Origin: Alteromonas abrolhosensis
GTDB taxonomy: Bacteria > Pseudomonadota > Gammaproteobacteria > Enterobacterales > Alteromonadaceae
Assembly: GCF_001953635.1 (NCBI RefSeq)
Contig: NZ_MEJH01000009.1
Location: forward strand, 147,674 to 211,673
Direction: 5' to 3'
Length of the DNA: 64,000 nucleotides
This document shows, piece after piece, positions 18,710 through 29,487 of this stretch. The notes below the pieces were generated by a model. The model searched no databases, was not told where the DNA came from, and saw only the letters and a list, made by a program, of their open reading frames with translations. The position numbers and the translations under genes are program-made. Numbering within the stretch: the first letter of the stretch is position 1; the number at the start of each line of letters is the position of its first letter.

Positions 18710-18850
18710 CTACTTAACTGAAGACTGCACACTTAGCGTTGTTGGAGCTTCGGCAGATTTCGCAGATGTGCTAAAAACAGCAGTTACGAACATCAGCACT
18801 ACAGCTACAGCCACTCCGGTTAAGCCAAACCCTTTTGAAGAACGATTCAT
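18710..18850 (-). CDS. Small membrane or secreted protein, 46 residues, unknown
   Basis: The minus-strand frame starts with ATG and gives a typical signal/anchor layout: basic start (M-N-R-S-S-K-G), hydrophobic core (about residues 9-27, G-L-T-G-V-A-V-A-V-V-L-M-F-V-T-A-V-F), then a polar tail containing S-A-K-S-A-E-A-P. There is an in-frame stop upstream, so this is the only ATG start; the ribosome-binding site is weak. It converges on smrA and lies downstream of the purL terminator. I do not recognise it. The layout makes a small inner-membrane or exported peptide likely. Confidence 0.45.
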   Translation of the reverse strand: MNRSSKGFGLTGVAVAVVLMFVTAVFSTSAKSAEAPTTLSVQSSVK

Positions 18851-19060
18851 CGGTCGTCTCTTATTATTAAGCCAGCTGGCACATGCCTTTCACTGGTACA
18901 ACCCTAACTCAACTCCTGTAACCTAATTGCATTCCTTGCTTGCACTACAATAGATCAGTGACAAACTGATGACAAGGGCAAAAATCAGATTTTTGACGCT
19001 TTGCCAAAGGTTTGACGTCATTCTAAAGTATGAACATTTATTAAACGGTATAAATCAGGC

Positions 19061-19088
19061 AAAAAAACAGGGGTCAGCCCCTGTTTTT
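19061..19088 (-). terminator. Bidirectional-looking terminator of purL
   Basis: AAAAACAGGGG, loop TCAG, CCCCTGTTTTT forms an 11-bp stem with A- and T-runs on both sides, 18 bp past the purL stop. It acts mainly for purL (minus strand) but is symmetrical. Confidence 0.85.
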
Positions 19089-19105
19089 CTGAATAGCCAA
19101 TTTAT

Positions 19106-22100
19106 TTAGCCAACGAATTTACGAGCATTTCTGAAGATACGCATCCACGCACCGTCTTCTTGCCAATCGTCTGGACGCCAAGAGTTTGCTACCGCTCTAA
19201 ATACACGTTCAGGGTGCGGCATCATGATGGTGCTGCGTCCGTCTAGTGAAGTTAGACCTGTGATCCCCTGTGGAGAGCCATTAGGGTTCGCCGGGTATTG
19301 CATGGTTGGCTTGCCGTAGTTATCTACGTAACGCATCGCCACCTGCGCGCCTACTTGTAATAGCGCGTTGTCATTAGCAAATTCAGCCTGACCTTCACCG
19401 TGCGACACCGCAATAGGCATACGCGAACCTGCCATGCCATCAAGCAGCACAGAGTTAGACTCCATAACCTCAACCATAGCAACACGAGCTTCAAATCGCG
19501 CCGACTGGTTGGTCACGAAATGTGGCCAATGCTCAGTACCTGGAATCAGTGATTTAAGGTTCGATAGCATCTGACAGCCGTTACACACACCTAAGCTGAA
19601 CGTATCGTTACGGTTGAAGAAGCCTTCAAACTGGTCGCGAGCTATACTGTTGAACAATATAGATTTCGCCCAACCTTCACCTGCGCCCAGCACGTCACCG
19701 TAAGAGAAACCGCCACAAGCAGCTAGACCCGCAAACTGTTCAAGGGTAATGCGACCCGCCAACACGTCACTCATGTGTACATCGATAGCATCAAAGCCTG
19801 CACGGGTAAATGCAGCCGCCATTTCTAGATGCGAGTTTACGCCCTGCTCTCTTAATATCGCAACTTTGGGCTTAACGCCTTTGGCAATATATGGCGCTGC
19901 TACGTCATCGTTTACATCATAAGACAACGCAGCATGCAAACCTGGGTCGGCAGCATCTTGCTTTGCAGCGTGTTCTTGTTCAGCACACTCAGGGTTATCA
20001 CGAAGTTTCTGCATTTCATACGTAGTTTGTGCCCACGTCGTACGCATTGATACGCGGCTATCTGCAAGTACAGCAACGCCGTTGCGACTAAACTCAATCA
20101 TGTCTGTGCTATTAAGCGTACCGATATCGTGAGTCAATTCAGTTAAACCGAATTCAGTCAGTACTGCGTTAACAGCATCCATATCGCTTTCAAGCACTTG
20201 GATGACGCCACCTAGTTCTTCATTGAACAATACGGCAATGTCGTTTCCAACAAGGCTATCAAGGTTAATGCTTACGCCTGTTTTACCGGCAAAGGCCATT
20301 TCAGCAACGGTGGTAAACAGGCCACCGTCTGAACGGTCGTGATAAGCACATACCAAACCTTTCTCGATAAGCGCCTGCATAGCGTCGAAGAAGGCTTTAA
20401 GGCGAGTTGCAGAAACCACATCTGCGGGGCTATCACCAAGCTGAGTATAGACTTGTGCCAGGCAGCTCGCGCCCAAGCGATTTTTACCTTCGCCCAAATC
20501 GAGTAGTAACAAGCGGCTTGCGCCTTTGTCTGTACGTAGCTGTGGCGTTAGGGTTTTGCGAATATCTTTTACTGCGCCAAAGGCTGAAATAACGAGTGAT
20601 AGCGGAGAAGTCACCGCTTTATCTTCACCGTTTTCATTCCATGCCGTTTTCATCGACATAGAGTCTTTACCCACAGGAATGGTTAGACCTAGCTCTGGGC
20701 AAAGCTCCTCACCCACAGCTTTAACCGCTTCATAAAGACCCGCATCTTCACCTGGGTGTCCAGCTGCTGCCATCCAGTTTGCAGACAGTTTAATGCGCTT
20801 AATATCGCCGATGTTTGCTGCGGCAATATTGGTTAACGCTTCACCCACAGCAAGACGTGCAGACGCGCCGTGCGATAGTAACGCAACAGGCGTACGCTCA
20901 CCCATCGACATCGCTTCACCGTGGTAGGTGTCAAACGCTGTTGCAGTAACCGCCACATCTGCCACTGGCACCTGCCATGGGCCTACCATTTGATCACGAC
21001 TAACAAGGCCGGTAACCGAGCGGTCGCCAATAGTGATAAGGAAGGTTTTCTCTGCCACAGTAGGCAAAGATAAAATGCGATTTGCTGCATCACTTAAGGT
21101 AATGCCTGCCTCGTCTAGTGCTGGCGAGCTTACCTTGGTCGAGCTTACGTCGCGGTGCATTTTAGGCGGTTTGCCTAAAAGTACATCAAGAGGCATATCG
21201 ATAGGTTTGTTGTCAAACTGGCTATCGTTCAGGTTGAGGTGCTGCTCGGCAGTGGCTTCACCAACCACAGCAAACGGCGCGCGTTCGCGGGCACAAATTG
21301 CTTCGAACACTGACATATTTTCTGGCGCGACAGATAAAACATAGCGTTCTTGGGATTCGTTACACCATAGCTCCAGCGGCGTCATGCCTGGCTCGTCAGA
21401 CAATACTTTTCTAAGCTCAAAGTTACCGCCACGGCCACCGTCATTAACCAGCTCAGGCAGTGCATTTGAAAGACCACCTGCGCCCACATCGTGGATAAAC
21501 TGGATAGGGTTGTTATCCCCTAACTGCCAACATGCATCAATCACTTCCTGACAGCGACGCTCCATTTCAGGGTTGTCTCGCTGTACTGAAGCAAAATCTA
21601 AGTCTTCGTTTGACTGGCCAGATGCCATTGATGAGGCTGCACCGCCGCCAAGCCCAATGTTCATTGCAGGGCCGCCAAGCACAATAAGCTTAGCGCCTAC
21701 CGTGATTTCGCCTTTTTCAATATGCTCGCGACGAATATTACCTAAACCACCAGCTAACATAATAGGTTTGTGATAGCCGCGCACTTCAACACCGTTGAAG
21801 CTATTTACTTCTTGCTCAAAGGTACGGAAATAACCCAGTAGCGCAGGACGACCAAACTCGTTGTTAAACGCAGCGCCACCTAGTGGACCTTCAAGCATAA
21901 TATCAAGGGCGCTTACAATACGCTGTGGCTTGCCGTATTCAAATTCCCACGGCTGCTCAGCACCAGGAATACGTAAGTTAGATACGGTAAAACCAACCAA
22001 ACCCGCTTTAGGTTTTGAACCACGACCAGTAGCACCTTCATCACGGATTTCACCACCAGAGCCAGTTGCCGCACCTGGGAAAGGTGAAATTGCCGTTGGG

Positions 22101-22993
22101 TGGTTATGGGTTTCTACCTTCATCAAAATATCAATATTTTCATGATGGTATTCGTATTGGTGTGACTGAGGGTTCGGGAAGAAACGACCAGCTTGCCATC
22201 CTTCCATTACCGCTGCGTTGTCTTTGTAAGCTGAATACACGTGATCAGGTAACAACTCGTAGGTGTTTTTGATCATTTTAAACAGCGACTTTTCTTGGTC
22301 CTCGCCGTCAATGGTCCAGCTAGCGTTAAAAATTTTGTGACGACAGTGTTCAGAGTTTGCTTGCGCAAACATGTAAAGTTCAACGTCAGTCGGGTTTCTG
22401 CCTAGCTTCGTAAAGCTATCAAACAGGTAGTCAATCTCATCATCAGCTAAAGCAAGGCCTAACGACACATTTGCATTAACTAGCGCGTCTTTGCCTTCGC
22501 CTAATACATCTACACTGGTAAAAGTATTAGCTTCGGTGTGAGCAAATAACACCGCCGCATCTTCAGTGTTCGTAAACACTGACTCTGTCATTCTGTCGTG
22601 TAAGAAGCTGGCAACAAGCGCAAAGTCATCTTCGCTCAGAGCGTTGTCTGTTTCGATATAAAACGCGCATCCACGCTCTATGCGATTAATACTTTTTAAA
22701 CTACAGTTGTGAGCGATGTCGGTGGCTTTAGAAGACCAGGGAGAGATAGTGCCGGGGCGAGGAGTGATGAGGAAGAAGGTTCCAGAAGGGGTTTGTGCTT
22801 GCCTCGCGGGGCCGTAAGTGAGCAGCTTCTCGAGTATCTCTATTTGCTGCTTAGACAAGTCACCTTGGGAATCGACTAGGTGAACATATTCGCTATATAG
22901 GTTTTTAACCCTAACGCCGGATTGACCCAGCTTTGCAATCAGTTTAGTTTGGTTAAACTCTGATAGTGCAGGAGCGCCTCGAAGGACCAACAT
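19106..22993 (-). CDS. purL: Phosphoribosylformylglycinamidine synthase
   Basis: 1,295 residues, the size of the fused proteobacterial PurL (E. coli 1,295). It converts FGAR plus glutamine and ATP to FGAM in step four of purine synthesis, in the cytoplasm. The N-terminal linker region and ATP-binding AIRS-like domains ([13 protein letters not shown] motif, G-G-x-I-R-D-E) precede the C-terminal class I glutamine amidotransferase domain, with nucleophile Cys in S-L-G-V-C-N-G-C-Q and the catalytic His in [10 protein letters not shown]. It is divergent from mltF, with a 176-bp intergenic region; I do not see a clear PurR operator there. The purL-mltF-tadA neighbourhood matches E. coli. Confidence 0.98.
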   Translation of the reverse strand: MLVLRGAPALSEFNQTKLIAKLGQSGVRVKNLYSEYVHLVDSQGDLSKQQIEILEKLLTYGPARQAQTPSGTFFLITPRPGTISPWSSKATDIAHNCSLKSINRIERGCAFYIETDNALSEDDFALVASFLHDRMTESVFTNTEDAAVLFAHTEANTFTSVDVLGEGKDALVNANVSLGLALADDEIDYLFDSFTKLGRNPTDVELYMFAQANSEHCRHKIFNASWTIDGEDQEKSLFKMIKNTYELLPDHVYSAYKDNAAVMEGWQAGRFFPNPQSHQYEYHHENIDILMKVETHNHPTAISPFPGAATGSGGEIRDEGATGRGSKPKAGLVGFTVSNLRIPGAEQPWEFEYGKPQRIVSALDIMLEGPLGGAAFNNEFGRPALLGYFRTFEQEVNSFNGVEVRGYHKPIMLAGGLGNIRREHIEKGEITVGAKLIVLGGPAMNIGLGGGAASSMASGQSNEDLDFASVQRDNPEMERRCQEVIDACWQLGDNNPIQFIHDVGAGGLSNALPELVNDGGRGGNFELRKVLSDEPGMTPLELWCNESQERYVLSVAPENMSVFEAICARERAPFAVVGEATAEQHLNLNDSQFDNKPIDMPLDVLLGKPPKMHRDVSSTKVSSPALDEAGITLSDAANRILSLPTVAEKTFLITIGDRSVTGLVSRDQMVGPWQVPVADVAVTATAFDTYHGEAMSMGERTPVALLSHGASARLAVGEALTNIAAANIGDIKRIKLSANWMAAAGHPGEDAGLYEAVKAVGEELCPELGLTIPVGKDSMSMKTAWNENGEDKAVTSPLSLVISAFGAVKDIRKTLTPQLRTDKGASRLLLLDLGEGKNRLGASCLAQVYTQLGDSPADVVSATRLKAFFDAMQALIEKGLVCAYHDRSDGGLFTTVAEMAFAGKTGVSINLDSLVGNDIAVLFNEELGGVIQVLESDMDAVNAVLTEFGLTELTHDIGTLNSTDMIEFSRNGVAVLADSRVSMRTTWAQTTYEMQKLRDNPECAEQEHAAKQDAADPGLHAALSYDVNDDVAAPYIAKGVKPKVAILREQGVNSHLEMAAAFTRAGFDAIDVHMSDVLAGRITLEQFAGLAACGGFSYGDVLGAGEGWAKSILFNSIARDQFEGFFNRNDTFSLGVCNGCQMLSNLKSLIPGTEHWPHFVTNQSARFEARVAMVEVMESNSVLLDGMAGSRMPIAVSHGEGQAEFANDNALLQVGAQVAMRYVDNYGKPTMQYPANPNGSPQGITGLTSLDGRSTIMMPHPERVFRAVANSWRPDDWQEDGAWMRIFRNARKFVG

Positions 22994-23169
22994 ATTGATT
23001 TACCTGGTTTGTTAGAAACAACGACCACCAATGCGACGCGTTGCCTCTTGGATTGATGAGTATTTCGGCGCGGATTATAGAGTAATTATGCGCAGTAAGT
23101 AACCTCATAACGCGCTTACATGAACTTTTTTTTAAACTTAAATAGTTTAATGACAACAAGTAAAGGTCT

Positions 23170-24573
23170 ATGCAGTCACAAGACTATAAAAAACGATTAA
23201 AACTACAATTAATAATCATATTATCTGTTGCTGTTATGAGCTGTGGCGTTCCTACAGTCCCCACTGCCTTGTCTTCATTACTGGAACGGGAGTCTATCCG
23301 CGTTGGAACGGTTTATGGCGCTGGTACTTTTTATAATGGTGCGGAAGGCCCACAGGGGTTTGAATATGAATTATTAGCTGGGTTTGCCGATTACCTTGGT
23401 GTGACGCTCGATCTGTACCCTTTTTACAGCTATGAAGTCATGCTGGAACAATTAGAAGAAGGTAATTTGGATATTGTCGCTACTGGCGATGCGGTTACAC
23501 CTTCACTTAAGAATAGGTTCGCTTACGGCCCCGCTTATCAACACGTTCAGCAAGAGCTTGTATTTCAGGCTGGTACGTCAAGGCCTAGAGACTTATTAGA
23601 ACTCGATGCCCCTATTGTTACGGTTGCAGGTAGTAGCCAAGCTCACCTGCTGTCTAGTTTGTTAGAGAGCTTAGGCGACAAAGCTAGTGATAGTGAAGCT
23701 GTTGAAATAAAAACCCAGCTTGTTACCACCGAAGATTCTGACTCTGAAGAACTGTTGCAACAAGTTGCCAATGGCGACATTGCTTACACAGTGGCAGACA
23801 GCAACCGCCTAGCTCTACAGCGTAGACGTTACCCTAATTTAGCCGTGGCAAAGACCCTTAACGAAGATATGCCTATGGCGTGGGCGTTGCCTTTGCATCA
23901 AGACGACTCTGTTAAAGCAGCATTGATTGAGTATTTCGGCACCGTGCATCAATCTGGCTGGTTTACGGTATTAGAAGACAAATATTTTGGTCACATTAGA
24001 CAATTTGATTACGTTGACAGTCGCGCATTTAACTATGCGGCCGAGTCTACGCTAGCCCAGTACAAGTCACTATTTCAGCAGTACGCGGGCGATCTAGACT
24101 GGCGACTGTTAGCCGCTATGAGTTATCAGGAAAGTCATTGGGATAGTGATGCTATTTCAAGAACTGGGGTTCGTGGCCTTATGATGCTTACCATGGATAC
24201 GGCGAGCGATTGGAATGTGGATGACAGAACCGACCCAGAGCAAAGTATTCGCGGAGGATCCCGTTATTTCGCCAGTTTGCTAAATCGCATCCCGGCAAGA
24301 ATTAGCGAGCCAGATAGAACTTGGATGGCTATGGCATCGTATAATATCGGTATGGGCCATTTGGAAGACGCCCGCATTCTTACCGAGCAACAGGGGGGCA
24401 ACCCAGATTTGTGGGTAGATGTGAAACGTCGCTTGCCACAACTAAGACAAAAGAAATACTATCGCACCACCCGTTACGGATATGCGCGAGGCGATGAAGC
24501 CTTGCAATACGTAGAAAATATTCGTCGTTACTATGACAGCCTAGTGTGGTTGGACGAACAAGGGAAAATTTAG
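23170..24573 (+). CDS. mltF: Membrane-bound lytic murein transglycosylase F
   Basis: 467 residues. An N-terminal hydrophobic segment (about residues 12-27) is followed by a periplasmic solute-binding-protein-like domain (about 40-270; I-R-V-G-T-V-Y-G start, F-E-Y-E-L-L-A-G-F-A) and a C-terminal SLT lysozyme-like domain (about 290-460). The catalytic Glu is E321 in M-S-Y-Q-E-S-H-W-D, followed by G-V-R-G-L-M-M-L-T and the A-S-Y-N-I-G-M-G-H motif. It cleaves peptidoglycan glycan strands to 1,6-anhydromuropeptides at the outer membrane; the regulatory domain binds muropeptides in the family. It is divergent from purL. ATG is preceded by AAAGG at short spacing. Confidence 0.95.
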   Translation: MQSQDYKKRLKLQLIIILSVAVMSCGVPTVPTALSSLLERESIRVGTVYGAGTFYNGAEGPQGFEYELLAGFADYLGVTLDLYPFYSYEVMLEQLEEGNLDIVATGDAVTPSLKNRFAYGPAYQHVQQELVFQAGTSRPRDLLELDAPIVTVAGSSQAHLLSSLLESLGDKASDSEAVEIKTQLVTTEDSDSEELLQQVANGDIAYTVADSNRLALQRRRYPNLAVAKTLNEDMPMAWALPLHQDDSVKAALIEYFGTVHQSGWFTVLEDKYFGHIRQFDYVDSRAFNYAAESTLAQYKSLFQQYAGDLDWRLLAAMSYQESHWDSDAISRTGVRGLMMLTMDTASDWNVDDRTDPEQSIRGGSRYFASLLNRIPARISEPDRTWMAMASYNIGMGHLEDARILTEQQGGNPDLWVDVKRRLPQLRQKKYYRTTRYGYARGDEALQYVENIRRYYDSLVWLDEQGKI

Positions 24574-24735
24574 AGTAACTCGTCTTTCACTGTCTTGAAA
24601 ATTGTCATTTCGATGTCATCTTTGTACCGTACCCTTAGAAACAGTTAGCCAAATGCTGGCTCACTTTCTCAAAGACAAAAAAGAGCACTCAACGTGAATA
24701 CGTGTCTACGACAGAAAAAAGAGAAAGGAGAATAA

Positions 24736-24891
24736 ATGAAAAAAAATCGTTTTATGAAAAAAGGAATAAAATTGAAAAACAATAACAGACGCAGACTGAT
24801 GCTTAAGCGTTGTCACCAAAAAGTACTTCAGCGCCGTAAGCTATTTGTCACCAGCGATATGTTCACTCAGTTAACCCGTACACCTAGCTAA
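24736..24891 (+). CDS. Small very basic protein, 51 residues, unknown
   Basis: An ATG with a strong ribosome-binding site (GAGAAAGGAG, 5 bases before it) opens a 51-residue frame with about 18 Lys/Arg residues, for example M-K-K-N-R-F-M-K-K-G and N-N-N-R-R-R-L-M-L-K-R. No hydrophobic segment is seen. The composition suggests binding to nucleic acid or the ribosome, but nothing specific can be named. It lies alone between mltF and the convergent tadA. A short hairpin (AGCCA-AATGC-TGGCT, 24647-24661) lies in its upstream region. Confidence 0.6.
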   Translation: MKKNRFMKKGIKLKNNNRRRLMLKRCHQKVLQRRKLFVTSDMFTQLTRTPS

Positions 24892-24992
24892 ATATCTATA
24901 AAGCTTTAGGGGTCACTGATTAAACCTGCAAGCGATAAATCAATTAGGCGAATTACTCTACTAAGCACATCTTCAAGCGGTACCATAAAACA

Positions 24993-25619
<627 letters not shown>

Positions 25620-25852
25620 TCAATTTTGCTACTTTACTTGGTGAAATTAGTTAACAATTATTTTGTGTTGACCTAAGTAAACATCCTAACTCTTTAGAAA
25701 GTAATGACTTTTGTCACTTGGCAACTTAATTGCAAACTCTCATTATAACACTGCTGAAGTGATGGACTTACCTGGTTACATTTTTTACTGAAAACCAAGT
25801 TAGATAACCGCTATAGTACCGTAAACTAGGCAGTAATTTTACCAATAAGTAT

Positions 25853-25881
25853 TTGACTAAATACTGGGTGAATTAGGTAAT
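25853..25881 (+). promoter_or_regulatory. Candidate sigma-70 promoter for the PspB-like gene
   Basis: TTGACT at 25853-25858 and GGTAAT at 25876-25881 are 17 bp apart, about 50 bp before the GTG start. The rest of the 317-bp gap after tadA (25617-25852) is AT-rich and shows no gene or clear hairpin to me; it must contain the tadA promoter. Confidence 0.4.
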
Positions 25882-25933
25882 AGGCCACATTTTCACCTAC
25901 ACTCTTTTAAAGCCATTTGTGAGGGATACCACC

Positions 25934-26167
25934 GTGAATATGACCGCGATTGCAATAGTAGCCATTTGTGCTTGGGCATTAGTTTCCATTGTCGATAGTG
26001 CAAAAGACAAAAGCAAAAAGAAATTGAACAGCAAAGAAACAGATGCTTACAAAGCGGAAATTGCAGAACTTAAGGAGCGAGTTTCCGTTTTAGAGAAAAT
26101 CGTGACAGACGAGCGTTACGACTTAAAAAAGCAATTTGCGGATTTGGAAAACGACCGCGTCGCTTAG
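25934..26167 (+). CDS. Small PspB-like membrane protein with coiled coil
   Basis: 77 residues from a GTG start placed 8 bases after GAGGG; a GTG 15 bp upstream and an ATG 6 bp downstream are alternatives. An N-terminal membrane helix (I-A-I-V-A-I-C-A-W-A-L-V-S-I-V) is followed by a charged coiled coil with E-L-K-E-R-V-S-V-L-E-K-I-V-T-D-E-R-Y-D-L. This layout and the R-V-x-x-L-E-x-I-x-T-D signature resemble PspB and its small relatives of the phage shock response. No pspA, pspC or pspF is nearby, so a true Psp role is unproven. Confidence 0.6.
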   Translation: MNMTAIAIVAICAWALVSIVDSAKDKSKKKLNSKETDAYKAEIAELKERVSVLEKIVTDERYDLKKQFADLENDRVA

Positions 26168-26221
26168 CGCTCGTTTCCCCGTCGGCGCGCTAGATTAGAT
26201 AACGCTACGTTTAACTGCGCG

Positions 26222-28189
26222 CTAGCTCCCTTCTAATAGTTTGCGTTCCGCCCGCTCTACGCGACGGGGCTTACCTGCAATTACCAGCACGTCGTGAGCT
26301 TGCAAAATAGCATCTTGGTCCGGGTCTTTTACTTCATTACCGTCGCGCCTCAAGCCTTTTATCGCTACTCGCATACGTGAGAAATCAATATCTTTGATAG
26401 CTTTGCCAATACACGATGCGTGTTCGGATAACACCACAGCATGAATAAACTCTAACTTGTCTTCTGTGCCGTAGGTGATTTCAGTTGTCTCTCCCGGGTA
26501 AAAGCCATGTAGGTGATCGTAGCGACCTTTTCGCTCCGCACGAACTCGTTTTAAAATACGTGACATTGGTACCCCTGCGTAGTGCAGCACTTGCGATACC
26601 AACATTAAGCTGCCCTCTTGTAATTCCGGCACGACTTGATTGGCGCCCGCGTTGTACAAGCTCTCAAGTTGATAATCACGTTTGGTGCGTACCATCACGT
26701 CAGTTGTATTCGTAATACTTCGGGTTTGGGTGATCACTTGCTTCGCTTTATCAACCTGGTCGAACGTTACAAGTACAAGCTTTGCGCCCTCTACATTGGC
26801 GTTGATTAATATATCTTTTTGGCTCGCATCTCCGAAGATAACTGGCTCTCCCGCATTTCGGCTTTCGTGCACTCTGACCGGGTCCATATCAATGGCAACA
26901 AAATGAATACCTTCCATTTTAAGCATGCGTGCTACTGACTGCCCCACTCGGCCAAAACCACAAATAATTACATGGTTAGTCAAGGGTTCCCCCTGACCTA
27001 AACTAGCATTGTCGTCGAACGAGATATCCTTGTTAACAATACGCCTTGCTATAGTGACGCTGTTGTTCATAAGCCATGGTGTTAATGCCATACTGATTAC
27101 ACCCATGCACACAATCAGCGATGATTGCTCTGACGTTAACACGCCGTGTGTGGTCGCAAGTGCCGCAATAACAAAACTAAACTCTCCAATCTGGCAAAGT
27201 TTTACCCCAGCAGACCAGCCATCTATTGCATCAGTTTTAACTAATAAAGACGCTGCCCTTACTAAGATGACTTTAACTATCATCAATGCAAAGACGCCAA
27301 AAACAATTTCAAACAAGCTGTTCCATAGCACGGTTAGCTCTAGCTGCATGCCAACCGTTACGAAGAATAAGCCCATCAAAATATCGCGAAACGGACGAAT
27401 ATCGGCTTCAAGTTGATATTTATACTGACTTTCTCCCAACATCATACCCGCCAAGAAAGCCCCTAGTGCCATAGACAGCCCGAAATAATAGGTAAGCCCT
27501 CCAGCCAATAGGGCTATTAAAATAGTGGTCAGAACAAACAGCTCGTCTGTTCTTGTTCTTGCGACCTCTCTAAACACCCAAGGTAGTAACCATTTACCCA
27601 CTGACATGAGAAACGCAATAACAAAAACGCCTTTTAACAATGCCTCACCCAAAGCAAGTGCAATACTTACTTCTCCGGTTTGCGCTAGCAAGGGTATGGC
27701 GATAAGAAAAGGAACCACCGCTAAGTCTTGAAACAGTAAGATACTCACCGCTAATTGTGTACGCCTGTTATTAAGAATGCCCATTTCGGTTGCTTGCTTA
27801 ATTACAATAGCGGTTGAGCTTAATGCCAGCGTGCCACCAATAATTATGGACGCGCTAATTGGGATCCCGAAAAACAATGGAACACAAGTAAAGACCGCAG
27901 TGGTAAATACCATTTGTCCTAGCCCTACGCCGAACACCAGTGAGCGCATAGCTAATAACTTCGGAAGCGAAAACTCCAGCCCTAACGAAAAGAGTAGAAA
28001 TACAATGCCCACTTCGGCCAGTAGGTGCATTTCTTCTGGATGCGCGAACACAGATAGCAGCTGTGGGCCGGCGAGTACCCCAGCGAAAAGATAAGCCAGA
28101 ATAGGAGGGAGATGGATACGTTTAAATAATGCAACTGCACAGACAGATATAAACATTAGTATCACGATATTTAAAAAACTCGTCCCCAC
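26222..28189 (-). CDS. CPA2-family cation/proton antiporter with RCK domain (KefB/KefC-like)
   Basis: 655 residues. An N-terminal Na+/H+-exchanger-type membrane domain of about 12 helices (residues 1-375) contains the Kef signature region Y-Q-L-E-A-D-I-R-P-F-R-D-I-L-M-G-L-F-F. Then come a TrkA-N (RCK-N) Rossmann domain (I-I-C-G-F-G-R-V-G-Q-S-V, about residue 410) ending in a nucleotide-binding acidic residue (A-I-D-M-D-P), and a TrkA-C domain at about 565-650. Expected role: K+ (or Na+) efflux coupled to H+ uptake, gated by nucleotide or glutathione adducts. No KefF/KefG ancillary gene is adjacent. Convergent with the PspB-like gene; divergent from the GGDEF gene. Confidence 0.88.
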   Translation of the reverse strand: MGTSFLNIVILMFISVCAVALFKRIHLPPILAYLFAGVLAGPQLLSVFAHPEEMHLLAEVGIVFLLFSLGLEFSLPKLLAMRSLVFGVGLGQMVFTTAVFTCVPLFFGIPISASIIIGGTLALSSTAIVIKQATEMGILNNRRTQLAVSILLFQDLAVVPFLIAIPLLAQTGEVSIALALGEALLKGVFVIAFLMSVGKWLLPWVFREVARTRTDELFVLTTILIALLAGGLTYYFGLSMALGAFLAGMMLGESQYKYQLEADIRPFRDILMGLFFVTVGMQLELTVLWNSLFEIVFGVFALMIVKVILVRAASLLVKTDAIDGWSAGVKLCQIGEFSFVIAALATTHGVLTSEQSSLIVCMGVISMALTPWLMNNSVTIARRIVNKDISFDDNASLGQGEPLTNHVIICGFGRVGQSVARMLKMEGIHFVAIDMDPVRVHESRNAGEPVIFGDASQKDILINANVEGAKLVLVTFDQVDKAKQVITQTRSITNTTDVMVRTKRDYQLESLYNAGANQVVPELQEGSLMLVSQVLHYAGVPMSRILKRVRAERKGRYDHLHGFYPGETTEITYGTEDKLEFIHAVVLSEHASCIGKAIKDIDFSRMRVAIKGLRRDGNEVKDPDQDAILQAHDVLVIAGKPRRVERAERKLLEGS

Positions 28190-28289
28190 ACTACCTCCAA
28201 AAGCTAAGTAAACTTACGTTCGAAAAACAGCTACAACGGTTCACACCTATTAACGCTTTAAACTAAAGACTAATGCTACAAATTATTTA

Positions 28290-29363
28290 TTGGCATTCAG
28301 TTTGCAAAATTACTCTACAGAAGACATTACAAATGCAGATCCGGCAAGTTTTGCCGCTGTGATCGCCATAAAACCCTCGAAAATGAGGTTATGGCCACAG
28401 AAACGTCAGGGCTTTGACACTTGTTTCTTTGCATATCAACGCATTTTGTATAGGGGCACTACTGTGGATTTTTCAACTTCAGTCTACGATAGCACACAAC
28501 ATAACAATTTTTATCCTGCTGAAAGCACGGGTAACTCGCTATCATTTAGTGAGCTATCAGGCTTCGTGACACAGCTGCTTTCTACGCTTGAGTTACAAGA
28601 ATTAGGTGGCGTTTACTTTCAGCAGCTAAACACGTTATTGCCAATTGTCGGATTCAGCTTATCCGATTTCGATTCGCGTTGGGTGTACGGCAATGCAAAA
28701 ATATCGTCAACCCTGATTGATTTACCACTGCAAGGTGCCACTTCGGTAAACGGTGATCAAGCCCATGTCTACTATTACATTAGTTCACCCTTGTCGTTAT
28801 CGCAACGAGAGAGTCTATTCCAACTACATGATTTATTTGGAAAACAAGTAAGACATGCCTTGTCTTTAATGCGTGTTCAGCAAATGGCAACTAAAGACGT
28901 ATTAACCAGCTTAGGTAACCGCGCGGGCTTTGAGCAGTCTATGACCAGACAGCTAGGTTGGGCGCAAAGGCACGACGACCCTTTCGCACTTTTGGTGATC
29001 GACTTAGACAACTTTAAATATGTGAATGACAATTTTGGGCATGGTGAAGGTGACAAAGTACTTGTCCATGTGGCATCGCATTTATCTAACGTCCTGCGAG
29101 ACGAAGACGAAGCATTTCGCTATGGCGGCGATGAGTTTTGCTGCTTGTTAGACTGTCAGACCCAGCAACAGTTAGCATGTGCAGCCCAGCGTATTCAGAT
29201 GAGTATCAATAGCTCGAGCTACTTATCTCGCTTAGGTGTATCAACCAGTCTTGGTGGCGCTATTTATCGCGATGGCGACACAATAAGCAGCCTATTTGAC
29301 CGTGCTGATAACGCACTATATCGGGTGAAAAACTCTGGTAAGAACAGCTATCACGCAGCGTAG
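28290..29363 (+). CDS. GGDEF-domain diguanylate cyclase
   Basis: 357 residues if the TTG at 28290 is used; this start is uncertain because no good ribosome-binding site is visible, and an ATG lies at 28383. The first ~195 residues show no domain I recognise (no membrane segments, possibly a sensory fold). The C-terminal domain (about 200-355) is complete: L-T-S-L-G-N-R, D-L-D-N-F-K-Y-V-N-D, and R-Y-G-G-D-E-F with intact GGDEF. R-D-E-D five residues before GGDEF is a canonical RxxD product-inhibition site. It should therefore make c-di-GMP with feedback inhibition. Monocistronic, with its own terminator. Confidence 0.9.
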   Translation: MAFSLQNYSTEDITNADPASFAAVIAIKPSKMRLWPQKRQGFDTCFFAYQRILYRGTTVDFSTSVYDSTQHNNFYPAESTGNSLSFSELSGFVTQLLSTLELQELGGVYFQQLNTLLPIVGFSLSDFDSRWVYGNAKISSTLIDLPLQGATSVNGDQAHVYYYISSPLSLSQRESLFQLHDLFGKQVRHALSLMRVQQMATKDVLTSLGNRAGFEQSMTRQLGWAQRHDDPFALLVIDLDNFKYVNDNFGHGEGDKVLVHVASHLSNVLRDEDEAFRYGGDEFCCLLDCQTQQQLACAAQRIQMSINSSSYLSRLGVSTSLGGAIYRDGDTISSLFDRADNALYRVKNSGKNSYHAA

Positions 29364-29389
29364 CGTCGAGACTTAAATTTATCAGGATG

Positions 29390-29411
29390 GCGGCAAAGCA
29401 ATGCCGCTTTT
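29390..29411 (+). terminator. Terminator of the GGDEF gene
   Basis: GCGGCA, loop AAGCAA, TGCCGC followed by TTTT, 26 bp after the stop codon. Confidence 0.75.
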
Positions 29412-29487
29412 GCATATTATTGCCATGGATACCATAAATAATAGTATCCAGGCTTTTCAAAAAAAGTACTTTCAGTGCTCCATAGCT

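Noticed and set aside
18654-18926. Plus-strand 90-codon ORF
   Set aside because: It starts inside the perfect 16-bp terminator stem, has no ribosome-binding site, and the minus strand gives a better small gene.
22994-23169. PurR operator between purL and mltF
   Set aside because: I looked for an ACGCAAACGTTTGCGT-like palindrome and found no convincing match.
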